Positions 1-7,503 of a stretch of 50,099 nucleotides of DNA are shown here, one piece after another. Origin of the DNA: Pseudomonas sp. GTDB taxonomy: Bacteria > Pseudomonadota > Gammaproteobacteria > Pseudomonadales > Pseudomonadaceae. Location: positions 1 to 50,099 of the forward strand of contig NZ_JAUXXP010000030.1 of assembly GCF_030684895.1 (NCBI RefSeq), read 5' to 3'. The position numbers and the translations under genes were made by a program. Under the pieces are notes generated by a model. The model worked only from the letters and a program-made list of their open reading frames with translations. It searched no databases and was not told where the DNA came from. Every line of letters begins with the position of its first letter. Positions within the stretch are counted from its first letter, which is position 1.

Positions 1-123
1 AGGGCCGATGTGTTCGATTACATCGAGATGTTCTACAACCCGAAACGCCGACACGGTTTCAACAATCAGCTGTCACCGGTAGAGTTTGAAAAACGCTATT
101 TCCAGAGCTTGGAGAGTGTCTAG
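1..123 (+). CDS. IS3-family transposase OrfB, C-terminal fragment (5' end outside window)
   Basis: Frame 1 encodes the last 40 residues of an IS3-family transposase and stops at TAG 121-123. The segment FDYIEMFYNPKRRHGFN followed by LSPVEFE is the typical end of the DDE integrase core (rve domain) of OrfB proteins: the YN..R.H...G.LSP..FE pattern around the last catalytic region. The start and catalytic DDE residues are upstream of the window. The stop codon lies inside the terminal inverted repeat, which is common in this family. Confidence 0.9.
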   Translation, partial: RADVFDYIEMFYNPKRRHGFNNQLSPVEFEKRYFQSLESV

Positions 124-141
124 AAAACCGGGGGCGATTCA
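1..141 (+). mobile_element. Right end of an IS3-family insertion sequence
   Basis: The window opens inside an insertion sequence. The transposase frame ends at 123, and the stretch 117-141, read from the outside inwards, begins TGAATCGCCCCCGG and runs into TTTTCTAGACA, which looks like the terminal inverted repeat of IS3-group elements. The element probably ends at 141. Its left end and the target-site duplication lie outside or cannot be checked, so the exact boundary is inferred. Confidence 0.7.
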
Positions 142-615
142 TCCAGTGCTAATACCGCACGAGCACTCGGGGTGGTTCTCCACGACTTGAAGCATCTGGA
201 GCGACAAGGTTTTATCAAGAGAGCCCAAACGGCAAAAACAGGTCGCCACTTCATCAGCAAATCGGTAGCAGATGCAGCGTCCAGACTAAAAAAAATGGTC
301 GCACTAAAGGCTTTCTCGACTCGACTCGGAATGACACCACAGACATTTTCCAGAAGGTACATCCAGAGCCAGTTCGTAACTTATATGCGCCTCGGTAGTA
401 AAATCCTTCTGTCCCTTGAGGATGTGGAGCGAATTCAACAGCACCGCGAGCTATACGTTACCTTCTGCGAAGCGGATGAAATGTTGGAAGCCTCTAATGG
501 GTACACGGCAAATCTTGTACGTCTGAAACGACTCAGCCCTCTAGGCCCTAGCGAACTTGGATACGTTTCAACGGTTCGCCTTCTTCATCGCAATGATGTT
601 AACCAAATAAAATAA
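142..615 (+). pseudogene. IS-truncated protein with three HTH-like repeats (possible TniQ/TnsD-type C-terminus)
   Basis: Directly after the IS end an open frame continues without a convincing start or ribosome binding site; a GTG at 172 is possible, but protein-like sequence (SSANTARALG) precedes it. About 157 residues remain. They read as three successive helix-turn-helix-like units of about 50 residues: NTARALGVVLHDLKHLERQGFI, then FSTRLGMTPQTFSRRYIQS with LSLEDVERI, then FCEADEMLEASNGYTANLVR with LLHRNDVNQI. Repeated small DNA-binding units occur at the C-termini of TniQ/TnsD-type target selectors, but that family assignment is a guess. The IS appears to have removed the N-terminus. The gene is less GC-rich than the core genome, like the neighbouring OLD-like gene. 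Confidence 0.55.
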
Positions 616-633
616 CTCTCTTCTCCGTCAAAA

Positions 634-654
634 CGAGTAGCGTTATGCTACTCG
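634..654. other. Perfect 8-bp stem hairpin after the truncated gene
   Basis: CGAGTAGC at 634-641 and GCTACTCG at 647-654 form a perfect stem around the loop GTTAT, 19 bases after the stop at 615. It lacks a T-tract on the plus strand and is followed by CGTTTTG on the minus strand, so it may be a weak or bidirectional terminator. The rest of 616-884 is AT-rich and holds no convincing gene; only a short open tail at 812-883 looks protein-like. Confidence 0.5.
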
Positions 655-884
655 AAAACCCCATTTAAAAATCCAAAAAAGCCATTTCAAAAATTAGTGC
701 GTAAAATATTCAAAAATTCGCAAAATAATGAAAAATAAATTTCAAACCCAGTGGCAATAGTCGCTGAAAGCCTTATATCTCGGGCCTGCCGTTTCACAGA
801 ATAATTAAGTTGAGCGGTCACTCACTAAAGAGATTAAGAGCGCTTTACCTGAAATGGATGTTTGGGGTGGCGAGTTAAATTAAG

Positions 885-910
885 AGCCCCGCCTAGTGCG
901 GGGCTTTTCT
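885..910 (+). terminator. Rho-independent terminator upstream of the OLD-like gene
   Basis: AGCCCCGC (885-892) pairs perfectly with GCGGGGCT (898-905) around the loop CTAGT and is followed by TTTCT. It begins one base after a TAA (881-883) that closes a short plus-strand open frame ending in DVWGGELN. This suggests that a now-decayed gene once ended here. The next gene begins 16 bases later, so that gene must have its own promoter or depend on read-through. Confidence 0.8.
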
Positions 911-925
911 ATAAGAAGATAAAAC

Positions 926-2986
926 ATGATTTCTGGTATTTTTGTTCGCCACTACGGAATATATAAAAACATAAACTACATCCCACTTTCCGATGGAGAT
1001 AAGTTCACCTCTATTATCGGAGACAACGGCGTAGGAAAAAGCTCGATACTGGATGCGCTAGACAAGTTCATGAACCCAAAAGATGCAGGGGACTGGATAA
1101 TAAACAAACAGGCAAGACTTGAGGGAGGTATCAAAACATCCGACAAGGCACCATACATAGCACCTTGCTTCCTAATAGCACACAAAGACGCAGCACATTT
1201 TTCACCAGAAAATTTGAAAACCCTTAAAATAATAAGCAACTACTTCTGGACAACCTCTAAAAAATCCCAACTGGAAGACTTCTTCAATCACAGAGAATTA
1301 CTAATACAAAACCAAGCACATCACACAAATTATTTACTAATAATTGGCAGACAGCACGAAGAGAAAGACCCCTTCTTCTTTAGTTTTGAAACAGAACTAA
1401 AAGCTGCACTAACAGCCAAATCAACACCCAAGCCAGACTTTACACGAGCAACATCAAACTTGCTCGCACAAGTACTTGAAAGCTATACATATCTATATAT
1501 ACCAGTAGAAACGAATGTTGGCAGCTTTACAAAGCTAGAGACCAACAACATGCAAATATTAATGGACAAAAACATTCAAGACGCAGTGGGTAAAACAATA
1601 ACCGAAAAAACTGTCACCGATATAAACTCAAAACTAGACAAATTCATAACAGATATTGAAAAAATACTACCAAGCTACACCTACAAAGCACCAGGAAAGA
1701 AAAACAAACTAACAAAACTAGACATAATACAGAAAACAATAGAGTCATATTTCTCCATTAAGGTTTTGCATAAAAAAATCAACAAATCGGATATCTCAGT
1801 AGAAAATCTAAGTTCCGGTGAAAAAAGAAGAGCACTTGTAGACCTTGCCTACTCCTTTCTTATGAGCGGTGAAAAAAGAGACAAGATAATTGTTTTAGCT
1901 ATTGACGAGCCAGAAAGCTCGCTACACATAGATGGCTGCTTTGAGCAATTCGAAAGATTAAAAAACATCGCTGAAAAAGGTCACCAGACCATTATCACCA
2001 CACATTGGTATGGGCACCTCCCGATAGCATCTTCTGGAAAATCAATATTAATTAAAAAGGAAGACAACGAAATACAAAAACACTCGTTCAACATAGCAAA
2101 CTACAGAGAACAACTAAACCAAGAAAAGGACAAGACAAAAGGCAGACTTCCATACAACGTCCAACTTAAAAGCTACAACGATTTAACTCAATCAATAATC
2201 GCCTCAATACAAAATGGCTACAATTGGATCATATGCGAAGGTAGTTCTGAAAAAATATACCTAGAAGCATACTTAAAGCGCTCCACATTAAATAAATATC
2301 GAGTCCTCCCTGCCGGTGGCGCTCCGGAAGTATTAAAAATTGCAAAATTCTTGCAAACACCCTTGCAGGACAAAGACCTATCTCCGTCCGGGAAGATTTT
2401 CTGTTTAATTGACACAGACAGAGACTCAAAAGAATTCAACAAAGATAACGCCATAAAGTGCCTTGATGTTAAGCGAATACTACGAGAAAAAGACACAATT
2501 CAACTAGTTGAAATCGAAAGCACAAACAAATCTCCAGTCACCGAAATTGAGGACGCTTTAGATTCAATTTTATTCCTAAAAACACTTAGGGATTTAGCAA
2601 CCCCGGAAATCAATAAAATAATCCAAGAAGAGTCAGTGAGAGCCGATGCAAAGACATCCGGTTACTGTCTTAATCTACGAGATTCTGAAAGAGAACTACT
2701 TAACGAGTTCTTTTCGCAACCAGGCATGAAATATCAGTTTGCAAAAAAATACACCCTAGAACAACTACAGAGCCCTCCAAGCTGGATAGTGGACATAGTC
2801 AAGATTTTTGGTGGTGAATTTAAGAATTCGATTGAGACCGAAAAAACCAATACAACCAAAGACGGCAACACTACAGAGCAAGTTAAAAAGCCGTCAAAAC
2901 CAAAGCGCACCCAGAAACCCACACCAACTACAAGAAAGAAGCCTTCAACTCCGCCAAAACCTAAAATAGAAAACAAAGCTGTTTAA
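926..2986 (+). CDS. OLD-like AAA ATPase-TOPRIM nuclease, candidate defence protein
   Basis: This 686-residue protein joins an SMC/ABC-like ATPase to a TOPRIM nuclease domain. Visible motifs in order are Walker A GDNGVGKSS (32-40), an ABC-type signature LSSGEKRR (295-302), Walker B plus catalytic glutamate IDEPESSLH (326-334), a switch histidine in TTHW (H360), then TOPRIM CEGSSE (437-442), a GGAPE glycine turn and LIDTDRD with D496/D498/D500. A roughly 200-residue helical insertion separates Walker A from the signature. The last 50 or so residues are rich in Lys, Pro and Thr and probably disordered. OLD-family proteins and the related PARIS, Gabija and retron effectors act against phage; here no UvrD-like helicase, reverse transcriptase or second subunit is adjacent. 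The gene is strongly AT-rich with many AAA/ATA codons, unlike the core genome, which indicates horizontal transfer. The start is ATG 926. Domain assignment is firm; the defence role is inferred. Confidence 0.85.
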   Translation: MISGIFVRHYGIYKNINYIPLSDGDKFTSIIGDNGVGKSSILDALDKFMNPKDAGDWIINKQARLEGGIKTSDKAPYIAPCFLIAHKDAAHFSPENLKTLKIISNYFWTTSKKSQLEDFFNHRELLIQNQAHHTNYLLIIGRQHEEKDPFFFSFETELKAALTAKSTPKPDFTRATSNLLAQVLESYTYLYIPVETNVGSFTKLETNNMQILMDKNIQDAVGKTITEKTVTDINSKLDKFITDIEKILPSYTYKAPGKKNKLTKLDIIQKTIESYFSIKVLHKKINKSDISVENLSSGEKRRALVDLAYSFLMSGEKRDKIIVLAIDEPESSLHIDGCFEQFERLKNIAEKGHQTIITTHWYGHLPIASSGKSILIKKEDNEIQKHSFNIANYREQLNQEKDKTKGRLPYNVQLKSYNDLTQSIIASIQNGYNWIICEGSSEKIYLEAYLKRSTLNKYRVLPAGGAPEVLKIAKFLQTPLQDKDLSPSGKIFCLIDTDRDSKEFNKDNAIKCLDVKRILREKDTIQLVEIESTNKSPVTEIEDALDSILFLKTLRDLATPEINKIIQEESVRADAKTSGYCLNLRDSERELLNEFFSQPGMKYQFAKKYTLEQLQSPPSWIVDIVKIFGGEFKNSIETEKTNTTKDGNTTEQVKKPSKPKRTQKPTPTTRKKPSTPPKPKIENKAV

Positions 2987-3039
2987 TTTCAAACAAAGCA
3001 AGAGGGGCGATATTTATTTCCCTTCTCAACCATTTCTAC

Positions 3040-3290
3040 TGGTTTCGGCTTTACGCCGAGTTACTTTCTCTTTGCTCGCGCAAAGAGAAAGTAACCAAAG
3101 AGAAAGCGCGCCCGGCATCCGGGTTTCGCTGCGCTCAACTTCCCTCGCTCCGGTGCTGTTCCGAAGGTCGTCACGGTGGGCCATCCCTGGCCCATCGTTC
3201 CTCGTTTGGCATCCATGCCAAACGCCCCTCTCCACAGCACCTACGCTCGGCCTCCTGACGGGATTCGAGGACCGCGTTGTTTGAGTGATT
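3040..3290 (+). repeat. Long Pseudomonas intergenic repeat, copy 1
   Basis: This non-coding stretch has an internal perfect 16-bp stem (3060-3075 with 3080-3095, loop TCGC), the segment GGGCCATCCCTGGCCCATCG near 3178-3197, and GGCATCCATGCC around 3210. The same architecture recurs in reverse orientation at 3490-3745. The open frames that cross it in several phases show no protein-like features. Within 2987-3802 I see only these repeats and no gene. Confidence 0.7.
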
Positions 3291-3374
3291 GGTGGACAGC
3301 AGAGCGAAAGGCAAAAGCAGAGCAACAGCAGAAGCATCGCGGGCAAGCCCGCTCCTACGGGATAGCAGTCAATT

Positions 3375-3455
3375 CGTAGGATGGGTGGAGCGCAGCGATA
3401 CCCATCAAGCACGCAATCGACCGCATGGGTATCGCCTAGCTCAACCCATCCTACG
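3375..3455. repeat. 81-bp inverted-repeat element
   Basis: CGTAGGATGGGT at 3375-3386 is the perfect reverse complement of ACCCATCCTACG at 3444-3455. A second inner inverted pair (GATACCCAT and ATGGGTATC) makes the whole unit foldable. It sits between the two long repeats. Such short elements are scattered between genes in Pseudomonas genomes. Confidence 0.75.
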
Positions 3456-3489
3456 GAACGCTGGTATGCCTTCTGTCACTCATCAGCAA

Positions 3490-3745
3490 TCTCACAGACG
3501 ACGCCAAGGCCCCATCAGAAGGCCGAGTGAAGTCGTTGCGTAAGGGGTTGAGCGGCATGGATGCCGCGAGAGCCGCGATGGGCCAGGGATGGCCCTTCGC
3601 GGCGGGCCCCTGAAGCAATGATGGAGCGAGGGAACCCGACGAAGTCGGGCCGGATGCAAGGGGCAAGACTTTTTGCTTACTTTTGGGGCGTCTGCCAAAA
3701 GTGAGCCGCCGTAAGGGCGGAACCGTTCGACCAGACAACATATAA
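3490..3745 (-). repeat. Long Pseudomonas intergenic repeat, copy 2, inverted
   Basis: Read on the minus strand this stretch has the same layout as 3040-3290: an AAAAGTAAG-type hairpin start, a GC-rich middle, the shared 20-base segment GGGCCATCCCTGGCCCATCG and GGCATCCATGCC. The two copies are clearly diverged outside these blocks, so they are relatives rather than a recent duplication. GGGCCGTT/AACGGCCC at 3766-3791 could end transcription of the minus-strand gene that follows, but has no clear T-tract. Confidence 0.65.
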
Positions 3746-3802
3746 GCGGCGTCTGTACACAACTTGGGCCGTTTAAAAACGACAACGGCCCATGGCTAAC
3801 AC

Positions 3803-4201
3803 TCAGTCCGAAACCTGCTCCAAGAAAATGAGCTGCAATGGCTCACTGAGCAAATCATCAGCCGTGGCGGCAAACCGTTGAAAGTACGGCGTCGCAAAAT
3901 GCGCATCCAGCGCCGCCTGGTCCTTGAACGCTTCACGCATATAGAACGTGCCGGGCTCATCCCGTCGCTCAAACAACACGTAATCAAGGTTGCCCGGCTC
4001 GGCCCGCGTCGGTTCTATCAAGGTCAACAAGCCGGCTTTAAGCGCCTCCTGTTTACCGGGTTTGGCTTTGAGTACGGCAAGGGATACCAGTGGTTTGGTC
4101 ATGGTGTTGGCTCTTTCAGGGGGTTGGCTTGCACATCCGGCGACGGCAGTGAACATCAGCGCACACAGCCAATAGCCTAAGTGTTTGATCGTCGGTCTCA
4201 T
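3803..4201 (-). CDS. Putative lipoprotein with antibiotic-biosynthesis-monooxygenase (ABM) fold
   Basis: The 132-residue product starts MRPTIKHLGYWLC, followed by a hydrophobic segment and the lipobox VAGC, so it is probably exported and lipidated. The mature part (LVSLAVLKAKPGKQEALKAG, then DYVLFERRDEPGTFYMREAF and FQRFAA) matches the small dimeric alpha-beta ABM fold found in YgiN-like quinol monooxygenases and stress-related enzymes. An internal ATG before TKPLVSLAV also has a plausible GAAAGAG ribosome binding site and would give a cytosolic form; I prefer the longer start because of the intact lipobox. The substrate is unknown. Confidence 0.75.
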   Translation of the reverse strand: MRPTIKHLGYWLCALMFTAVAGCASQPPERANTMTKPLVSLAVLKAKPGKQEALKAGLLTLIEPTRAEPGNLDYVLFERRDEPGTFYMREAFKDQAALDAHFATPYFQRFAATADDLLSEPLQLIFLEQVSD

Positions 4202-4585
4202 CGTTGTCACTCGCTGTGAACTGGGATCATCCTGGTCGATCCCACCACGGAGAAACACCGACAAAACGCGCTAACACTTTCTTCGGTAGCTTGAAAATGA
4301 CGCGCCTTGAACAGCCATTACCCTGGTTTCAACCACAAATCAGCGCATAGGGTGGACAACGCGGAGCTTGCCCACCTTGGTGATCAGAAACGTTAAGGGC
4401 GGTCGTCACCGTCACACGCTTTTGCTTTGCAATCCGCAACTCACAGACGGCGCCTTCCAATCAGCAAGCCGAAACTCAGCACAGCGGAGTAAAACCGCAA
4501 GCTGGCCCGCAAGGCGAGCGAAGCGAGTCAGCCATTCGACCAGGCAATAGGGAGGCGGCGGATAACAACCAACACGGCACTCCAA
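4202..4585. other. 384-bp intergenic region, no gene seen
   Basis: It separates the ABM gene from the MNT-HEPN locus. It holds one short repeat unit (4349-4396). Otherwise I see no convincing coding frame, terminator or RNA. Confidence 0.6.
4349..4396. repeat. Short GGTGGACA intergenic repeat, copy A
   Basis: TAGGGTGGACAACGCGGAGC followed by TTGCCCACCTTGG and ending AAACGTTA closely matches 7449-7497 (TAGGGTGGACAACGCGAAAC, then TTGTCCACCTTG and AAACGCTA). The outer GGTGG/CCACC arms can pair. Confidence 0.75.
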
Positions 4586-5012
4586 TTAGTTCTTATGTGC
4601 TCGCAGCCATTGCTCTACCTGTTCGAGCAATTCGCTCGCCCGAGCCACAGCCTCTTGCGCCATGGCGGCGCTGATCGGTTCTCCGGAATAGTCCGCGACA
4701 TTGCGCTGCTTACGCAGGCCATCGAGTACCACCATGGTCTTGCCATCCAAACCGATGGTACGTGGCAAGCTCTGAATCATGGTCTGGTGGTGGCCCGGCG
4801 TACTGGTCAGCGTCCGGAAGCCATTGGCCTGGAGCGCCGCATTCGCCGCTGCATGATGCACTTATAGGCCATGTCGAAACGGCCTTCGCTACTCATGTCG
4901 GCCAGCTGGGCGTCCGCCAAGCTGCGTTTGGCGGCCTCAAGCAGACGCCCGACATTTGCGTCATCCGGCTCGATGCGTTCCAGCAAACGACCAGCAAGTT
5001 TTCCAGTGTCAC
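4586..5012 (-). pseudogene. HEPN-domain gene of an MNT-HEPN pair, two frameshifts
   Basis: A HEPN protein of about 141 residues is recognisable only by joining three frames. A GTG at 5012, overlapping the MNT stop, gives VTLENLL. A one-base shift leads to GRLLERIEPDDANVGRLLEA and on to EGRFDMAYKCIMQ. A second one-base shift at about 4852 leads to NAALQANGFRTL, then PGHHQTMIQSL and RNVADYSGEP to the stop at 4586. Both breaks are repaired by adding one G. Known HEPN partners of HTH-MNT proteins have this same order of motifs and are the toxic or RNase-like half of the pair. Either the gene has decayed or the assembly has two homopolymer-type errors. The intact 3' frame alone (4586-4861) would be a 91-residue fragment. 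Confidence 0.75.
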
Positions 5013-5605
5013 TCCCGCTCCTTGGGCTCGATCAAGTCATGCTCCGTGCCAATCACGAATAGTTTTGGCCTTTGCAAAAGCTGCCTTACAAACGCCCCCT
5101 GCTCAGCCACCAGCTGCAACCACTCGGCGTTGGGGTACACCTTGGGGTTGATCTCACGGCCCAGGATTTCTTGCAGCGGGTAGAGTTCGGCCACCAGCTC
5201 GCTAAAGCCCACATCGCCGATGACCAGCAAATCGATATCGCTCGCGGCGTTCGCCTTGCCACTGGCCATAGAACCGAATACGAAAGCGACTTCGATCCGT
5301 CCCGCGAGTGGTTCTAACCCGTCCGCCAATACATCTGCCAAACCACTGGTCTTGCGCAGGATGCTGGCAAGCTCTTCAAAAATGGGGCAATCACGATTGG
5401 CGCGGTAATGCATTTGGTTGCCGACCGGCACTTTCAACAGCAGGCCTGCCTCTACCATCTTGGTCAGCTCGCGACTCAGCGTACCGGAGAGCGTACCGGT
5501 AAGCCGGGCGATCTCCCGCTGGTGGTATTGCCGGTCCGCATGCAAGAGCATAAGCGTCAGCACCTTGCGCCGATATTCGCTGAAGAGCAGTGTGGCTAGC
5601 GACAT
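5009..5605 (-). CDS. HTH-nucleotidyltransferase (MNT-type antitoxin)
   Basis: This 198-residue protein starts MSLATLLFSEYRRK. Residues 10-70 form an ArsR/MarR-like winged helix (YHQREIARLTG, SRELTKMVEAGLL), and residues 100-130 form a minimal nucleotidyltransferase with GS at 111-112 and D123/D125 in the GSx10DxD motif. In known MNT-HEPN systems the MNT enzyme AMPylates the HEPN toxin, and the HTH probably represses its own promoter. The frame extends upstream to 5695, but ATG 5605 is chosen because homologous N-termini start with this SL-LF-xxYRR segment. The stop overlaps the start of the frameshifted HEPN gene, so the two were one operon. Confidence 0.88.
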   Translation of the reverse strand: MSLATLLFSEYRRKVLTLMLLHADRQYHQREIARLTGTLSGTLSRELTKMVEAGLLLKVPVGNQMHYRANRDCPIFEELASILRKTSGLADVLADGLEPLAGRIEVAFVFGSMASGKANAASDIDLLVIGDVGFSELVAELYPLQEILGREINPKVYPNAEWLQLVAEQGAFVRQLLQRPKLFVIGTEHDLIEPKERE

Positions 5606-5617
5606 AAGAACACCAAA

Positions 5618-5660
5618 TTGCTGCTTTAAAGGCAGCAGTTGAAGCCTAAAAAGCAGCAAT
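5618..5660 (-). promoter_or_regulatory. Candidate operator of the HTH-MNT operon
   Basis: Just upstream of the MNT start, GCTGC (5620-5624) and GCAGC (5632-5636) flank a TTTAAAG core, and a further GCAGC lies at 5653-5657. On the minus strand this reads as two spaced copies of GCTGC(C/T)TTT. The repeats fall where an autorepressor would bind. No binding evidence exists here; this is inference from position. Confidence 0.45.
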
Positions 5661-5696
5661 ACGCCAGCCCCGTGAGTGCCGGCTATGCCGCCCAAC

Positions 5697-6596
5697 CTAG
5701 AGCGTGCAAAGCCCGCCCGGCACCGCCATCACCCAATCGCGCACTGCCTGAATGGTCGGGTCGTGCTTGCGGTTTTCCGGGTACACCAGAAAGAACGGCT
5801 TGCCTTCCAGCTCCGGGCCGAAAGGCTGCACCAGGCGCCCTTCGCGCAGTTCATCCTCGATCAACTGACGGCTCATCAGCGCCACACCCTGCGCGCCAAT
5901 GGCAGCCGAGACGGCATGGGTCTCGTCGGAGAACACCAGCCCGGCGCCGACGTCCAGCCCCGGCACCTGCGCCTGTTTCTGCCACAGGGCCCAATCCAGC
6001 GGTGAAGAAACCGCAGCCTGATTGCGGAAGTGAATCAGCGAATGCTTGGGCAGTTCGGCTGCATCGTGCAGACCGAGGTGCGGGCTGCAGGCCGGGATAA
6101 AGCTGTTGTCGAACAGTTTCTCCGCCACCAGCCCCGGCCAGCGGCCGTCGCCATAACGAATGGCGATGTCTGCAGTGACGCCATCCAGCGTGACCGGCTC
6201 ATGCGAGGCGTGGATGCGCAGGTCAATATTCGGATGGGCATCGCGCAGCATGCACACCCAGGGCAGCAGCCAGCGCACCGCCACGGCCGGCGTGGTGCTG
6301 AGGGTAATGGCCTGCCGGCAAGGCCGCGCGCTCAGGCGTGTGGCCGTTGCGCTGATGCTGTCGAAGGCGCTTTCCAGCACCTGTTGCAGCTCGCGGCCCT
6401 GGGCGGTCAATTCCAGCTGGCGGGGTTTACGCAGAAACAACGCGACCCCGAGCGACTCTTCCAGGGCGCGAATCTGGTGGCTGATCGCCGTGGCGGTCAC
6501 CGAAAGTTCTTCGGCGGCCTGCTTGGCGCTTTCGTGACGCGCGGCCGCTTCAAAAGCTCGCAGGGCAGAAAGCGAAGGTAACCAGCGCTGCGCCAT
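5697..6596 (-). CDS. LysR-family transcriptional regulator (GcvA-like)
   Basis: The product is 299 residues. The N-terminal winged helix (LSALRAFEAAARHESAKQAA, then SVTATAISHQIRALEESLG, residues 8-60) and a substrate-binding domain with AIRYGDGRWPGL are typical of the GcvA/AmpR branch. The start at 6596 is chosen because GAGGAG lies 9 bases upstream; a further ATG at 6617 is less well placed. It is transcribed away from the flavin oxidoreductase gene at 6715, and the 118-bp gap is the natural place for its operator. Control of that neighbour is likely but inferred. The inducer is unknown. Confidence 0.9.
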   Translation of the reverse strand: MAQRWLPSLSALRAFEAAARHESAKQAAEELSVTATAISHQIRALEESLGVALFLRKPRQLELTAQGRELQQVLESAFDSISATATRLSARPCRQAITLSTTPAVAVRWLLPWVCMLRDAHPNIDLRIHASHEPVTLDGVTADIAIRYGDGRWPGLVAEKLFDNSFIPACSPHLGLHDAAELPKHSLIHFRNQAAVSSPLDWALWQKQAQVPGLDVGAGLVFSDETHAVSAAIGAQGVALMSRQLIEDELREGRLVQPFGPELEGKPFFLVYPENRKHDPTIQAVRDWVMAVPGGLCTL

Positions 6597-6714
6597 AGAT
6601 GAATACTCCTCATCCATATCTGAAAATAATCGTCGTTTGTTGCCCGTGCGGGCTGAACTTAACCTGAGTCTGCTGCGAATAACAGATGAATTCAACTTCG
6701 AAAGGAGACTCGAC

Positions 6715-7416
6715 ATGCCACATATCCTGCACCTGGACGCCAGCGCCCGCCCCGGCCTCGCCGGCAAGGATCTGCACGGCTCGCACAGCCGCAACCTCAC
6801 TCAGCGCTTTGTCAGCCAATGGCTGGCCCGCCGCGCGCAAGACAGCCTCACCTACCGCGACATCGGCCAGAATCCGCCCTCGATCATCGACCACGACTGG
6901 ATCGCCGCCGCCTTTACCCCAGAGGAAAAACGCGAGCCATGGATGCACGACACGCTGACCGAGAGCGAGCAATTGGTCGATGAATTGATTGCCGCAGACG
7001 TGCTGGTGATCGGTGCACCGCTTTACAACTTCAGCATGCCGGCCGCGCTCAAGGCGTGGATCGACCAGATCGTGCGCATCGGTAAAACCGTGGCATTCGA
7101 CGACAGCAAGCCACTCGATCCTTACGTGCCGCTGCTCGCCGACCGCCCCCGGCATGCCGTCATCCTCTCGGCCCGAGGTGGAGTCGGCTTCGACGCTGGC
7201 GGCGCGATGGCCCATATGAACCATCTGGAACCCAGCCTGATTACCGCCCTCGGTTTTATCGGCATTACCCAGGTGCATCAGATTGCCATCGAGGGCCAGG
7301 AAGTCGGCGGTGAACTGCTGGCCGAGTCCGTGGCTCAAGCCATGAACCAGGTCGATGCCTTGGTGACGCAACTGCAGCAGGCGCTGCAGGTAAACCGGTT
7401 GCCAGAGCCAGCCTGA
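6715..7416 (+). CDS. Flavodoxin-fold NAD(P)H-dependent oxidoreductase (AzoR/FMN-dependent azoreductase family)
   Basis: The 233-residue protein begins MPHILHLDASARPG, the phosphate-binding loop of the flavodoxin_2 family, and contains the FMN-contact motif APLYNFSMPAALKAWIDQI and the later SARGGVG loop. Members reduce quinones, azo dyes or nitro compounds with NAD(P)H and FMN. AAAGGAG at 6701-6707 supports the ATG at 6715. The divergent LysR gene is the probable regulator, a common arrangement for azoreductase-like genes. It is somewhat longer than E. coli AzoR (about 200 residues), so exact substrate class is uncertain. Confidence 0.9.
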   Translation: MPHILHLDASARPGLAGKDLHGSHSRNLTQRFVSQWLARRAQDSLTYRDIGQNPPSIIDHDWIAAAFTPEEKREPWMHDTLTESEQLVDELIAADVLVIGAPLYNFSMPAALKAWIDQIVRIGKTVAFDDSKPLDPYVPLLADRPRHAVILSARGGVGFDAGGAMAHMNHLEPSLITALGFIGITQVHQIAIEGQEVGGELLAESVAQAMNQVDALVTQLQQALQVNRLPEPA

Positions 7417-7448
7417 ACACCAGCGGCCTACTCCCCGGTAGCTGCTTT

Positions 7449-7497
7449 GTAGGGTGGACAACGCGAAACTTGTCCACCTTGATGGTTAAAAACGCTA
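7449..7497. repeat. Short GGTGGACA intergenic repeat, copy B
   Basis: GGTGGACAA (7453-7461) pairs with TTGTCCACC (7470-7478) in a perfect 9-bp stem. The following TTGATGGTTAAAAACGCTA is close to the flank of copy A at 4349-4396, so the repeat unit is longer than the hairpin. Confidence 0.75.
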
Positions 7498-7503
7498 ATG
7501 GAG

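Noticed and set aside
616..2986. Retron or Gabija system around the OLD-like gene
   Set aside because: No reverse transcriptase, msr/msd-like RNA or UvrD-like helicase is present on either side.
3026..3785. Several overlapping short open frames on both strands
   Set aside because: They fall in intergenic repeats, differ between phases and have no family-like features or ribosome binding sites.
4368..4550. Short plus-strand open frame in the gap before the HEPN gene
   Set aside because: It overlaps an intergenic repeat and has no ribosome binding site or recognisable features.
5639..6581. Plus-strand open frames across the LysR gene
   Set aside because: They are antisense to the LysR gene, which has an intact HTH and ribosome binding site.
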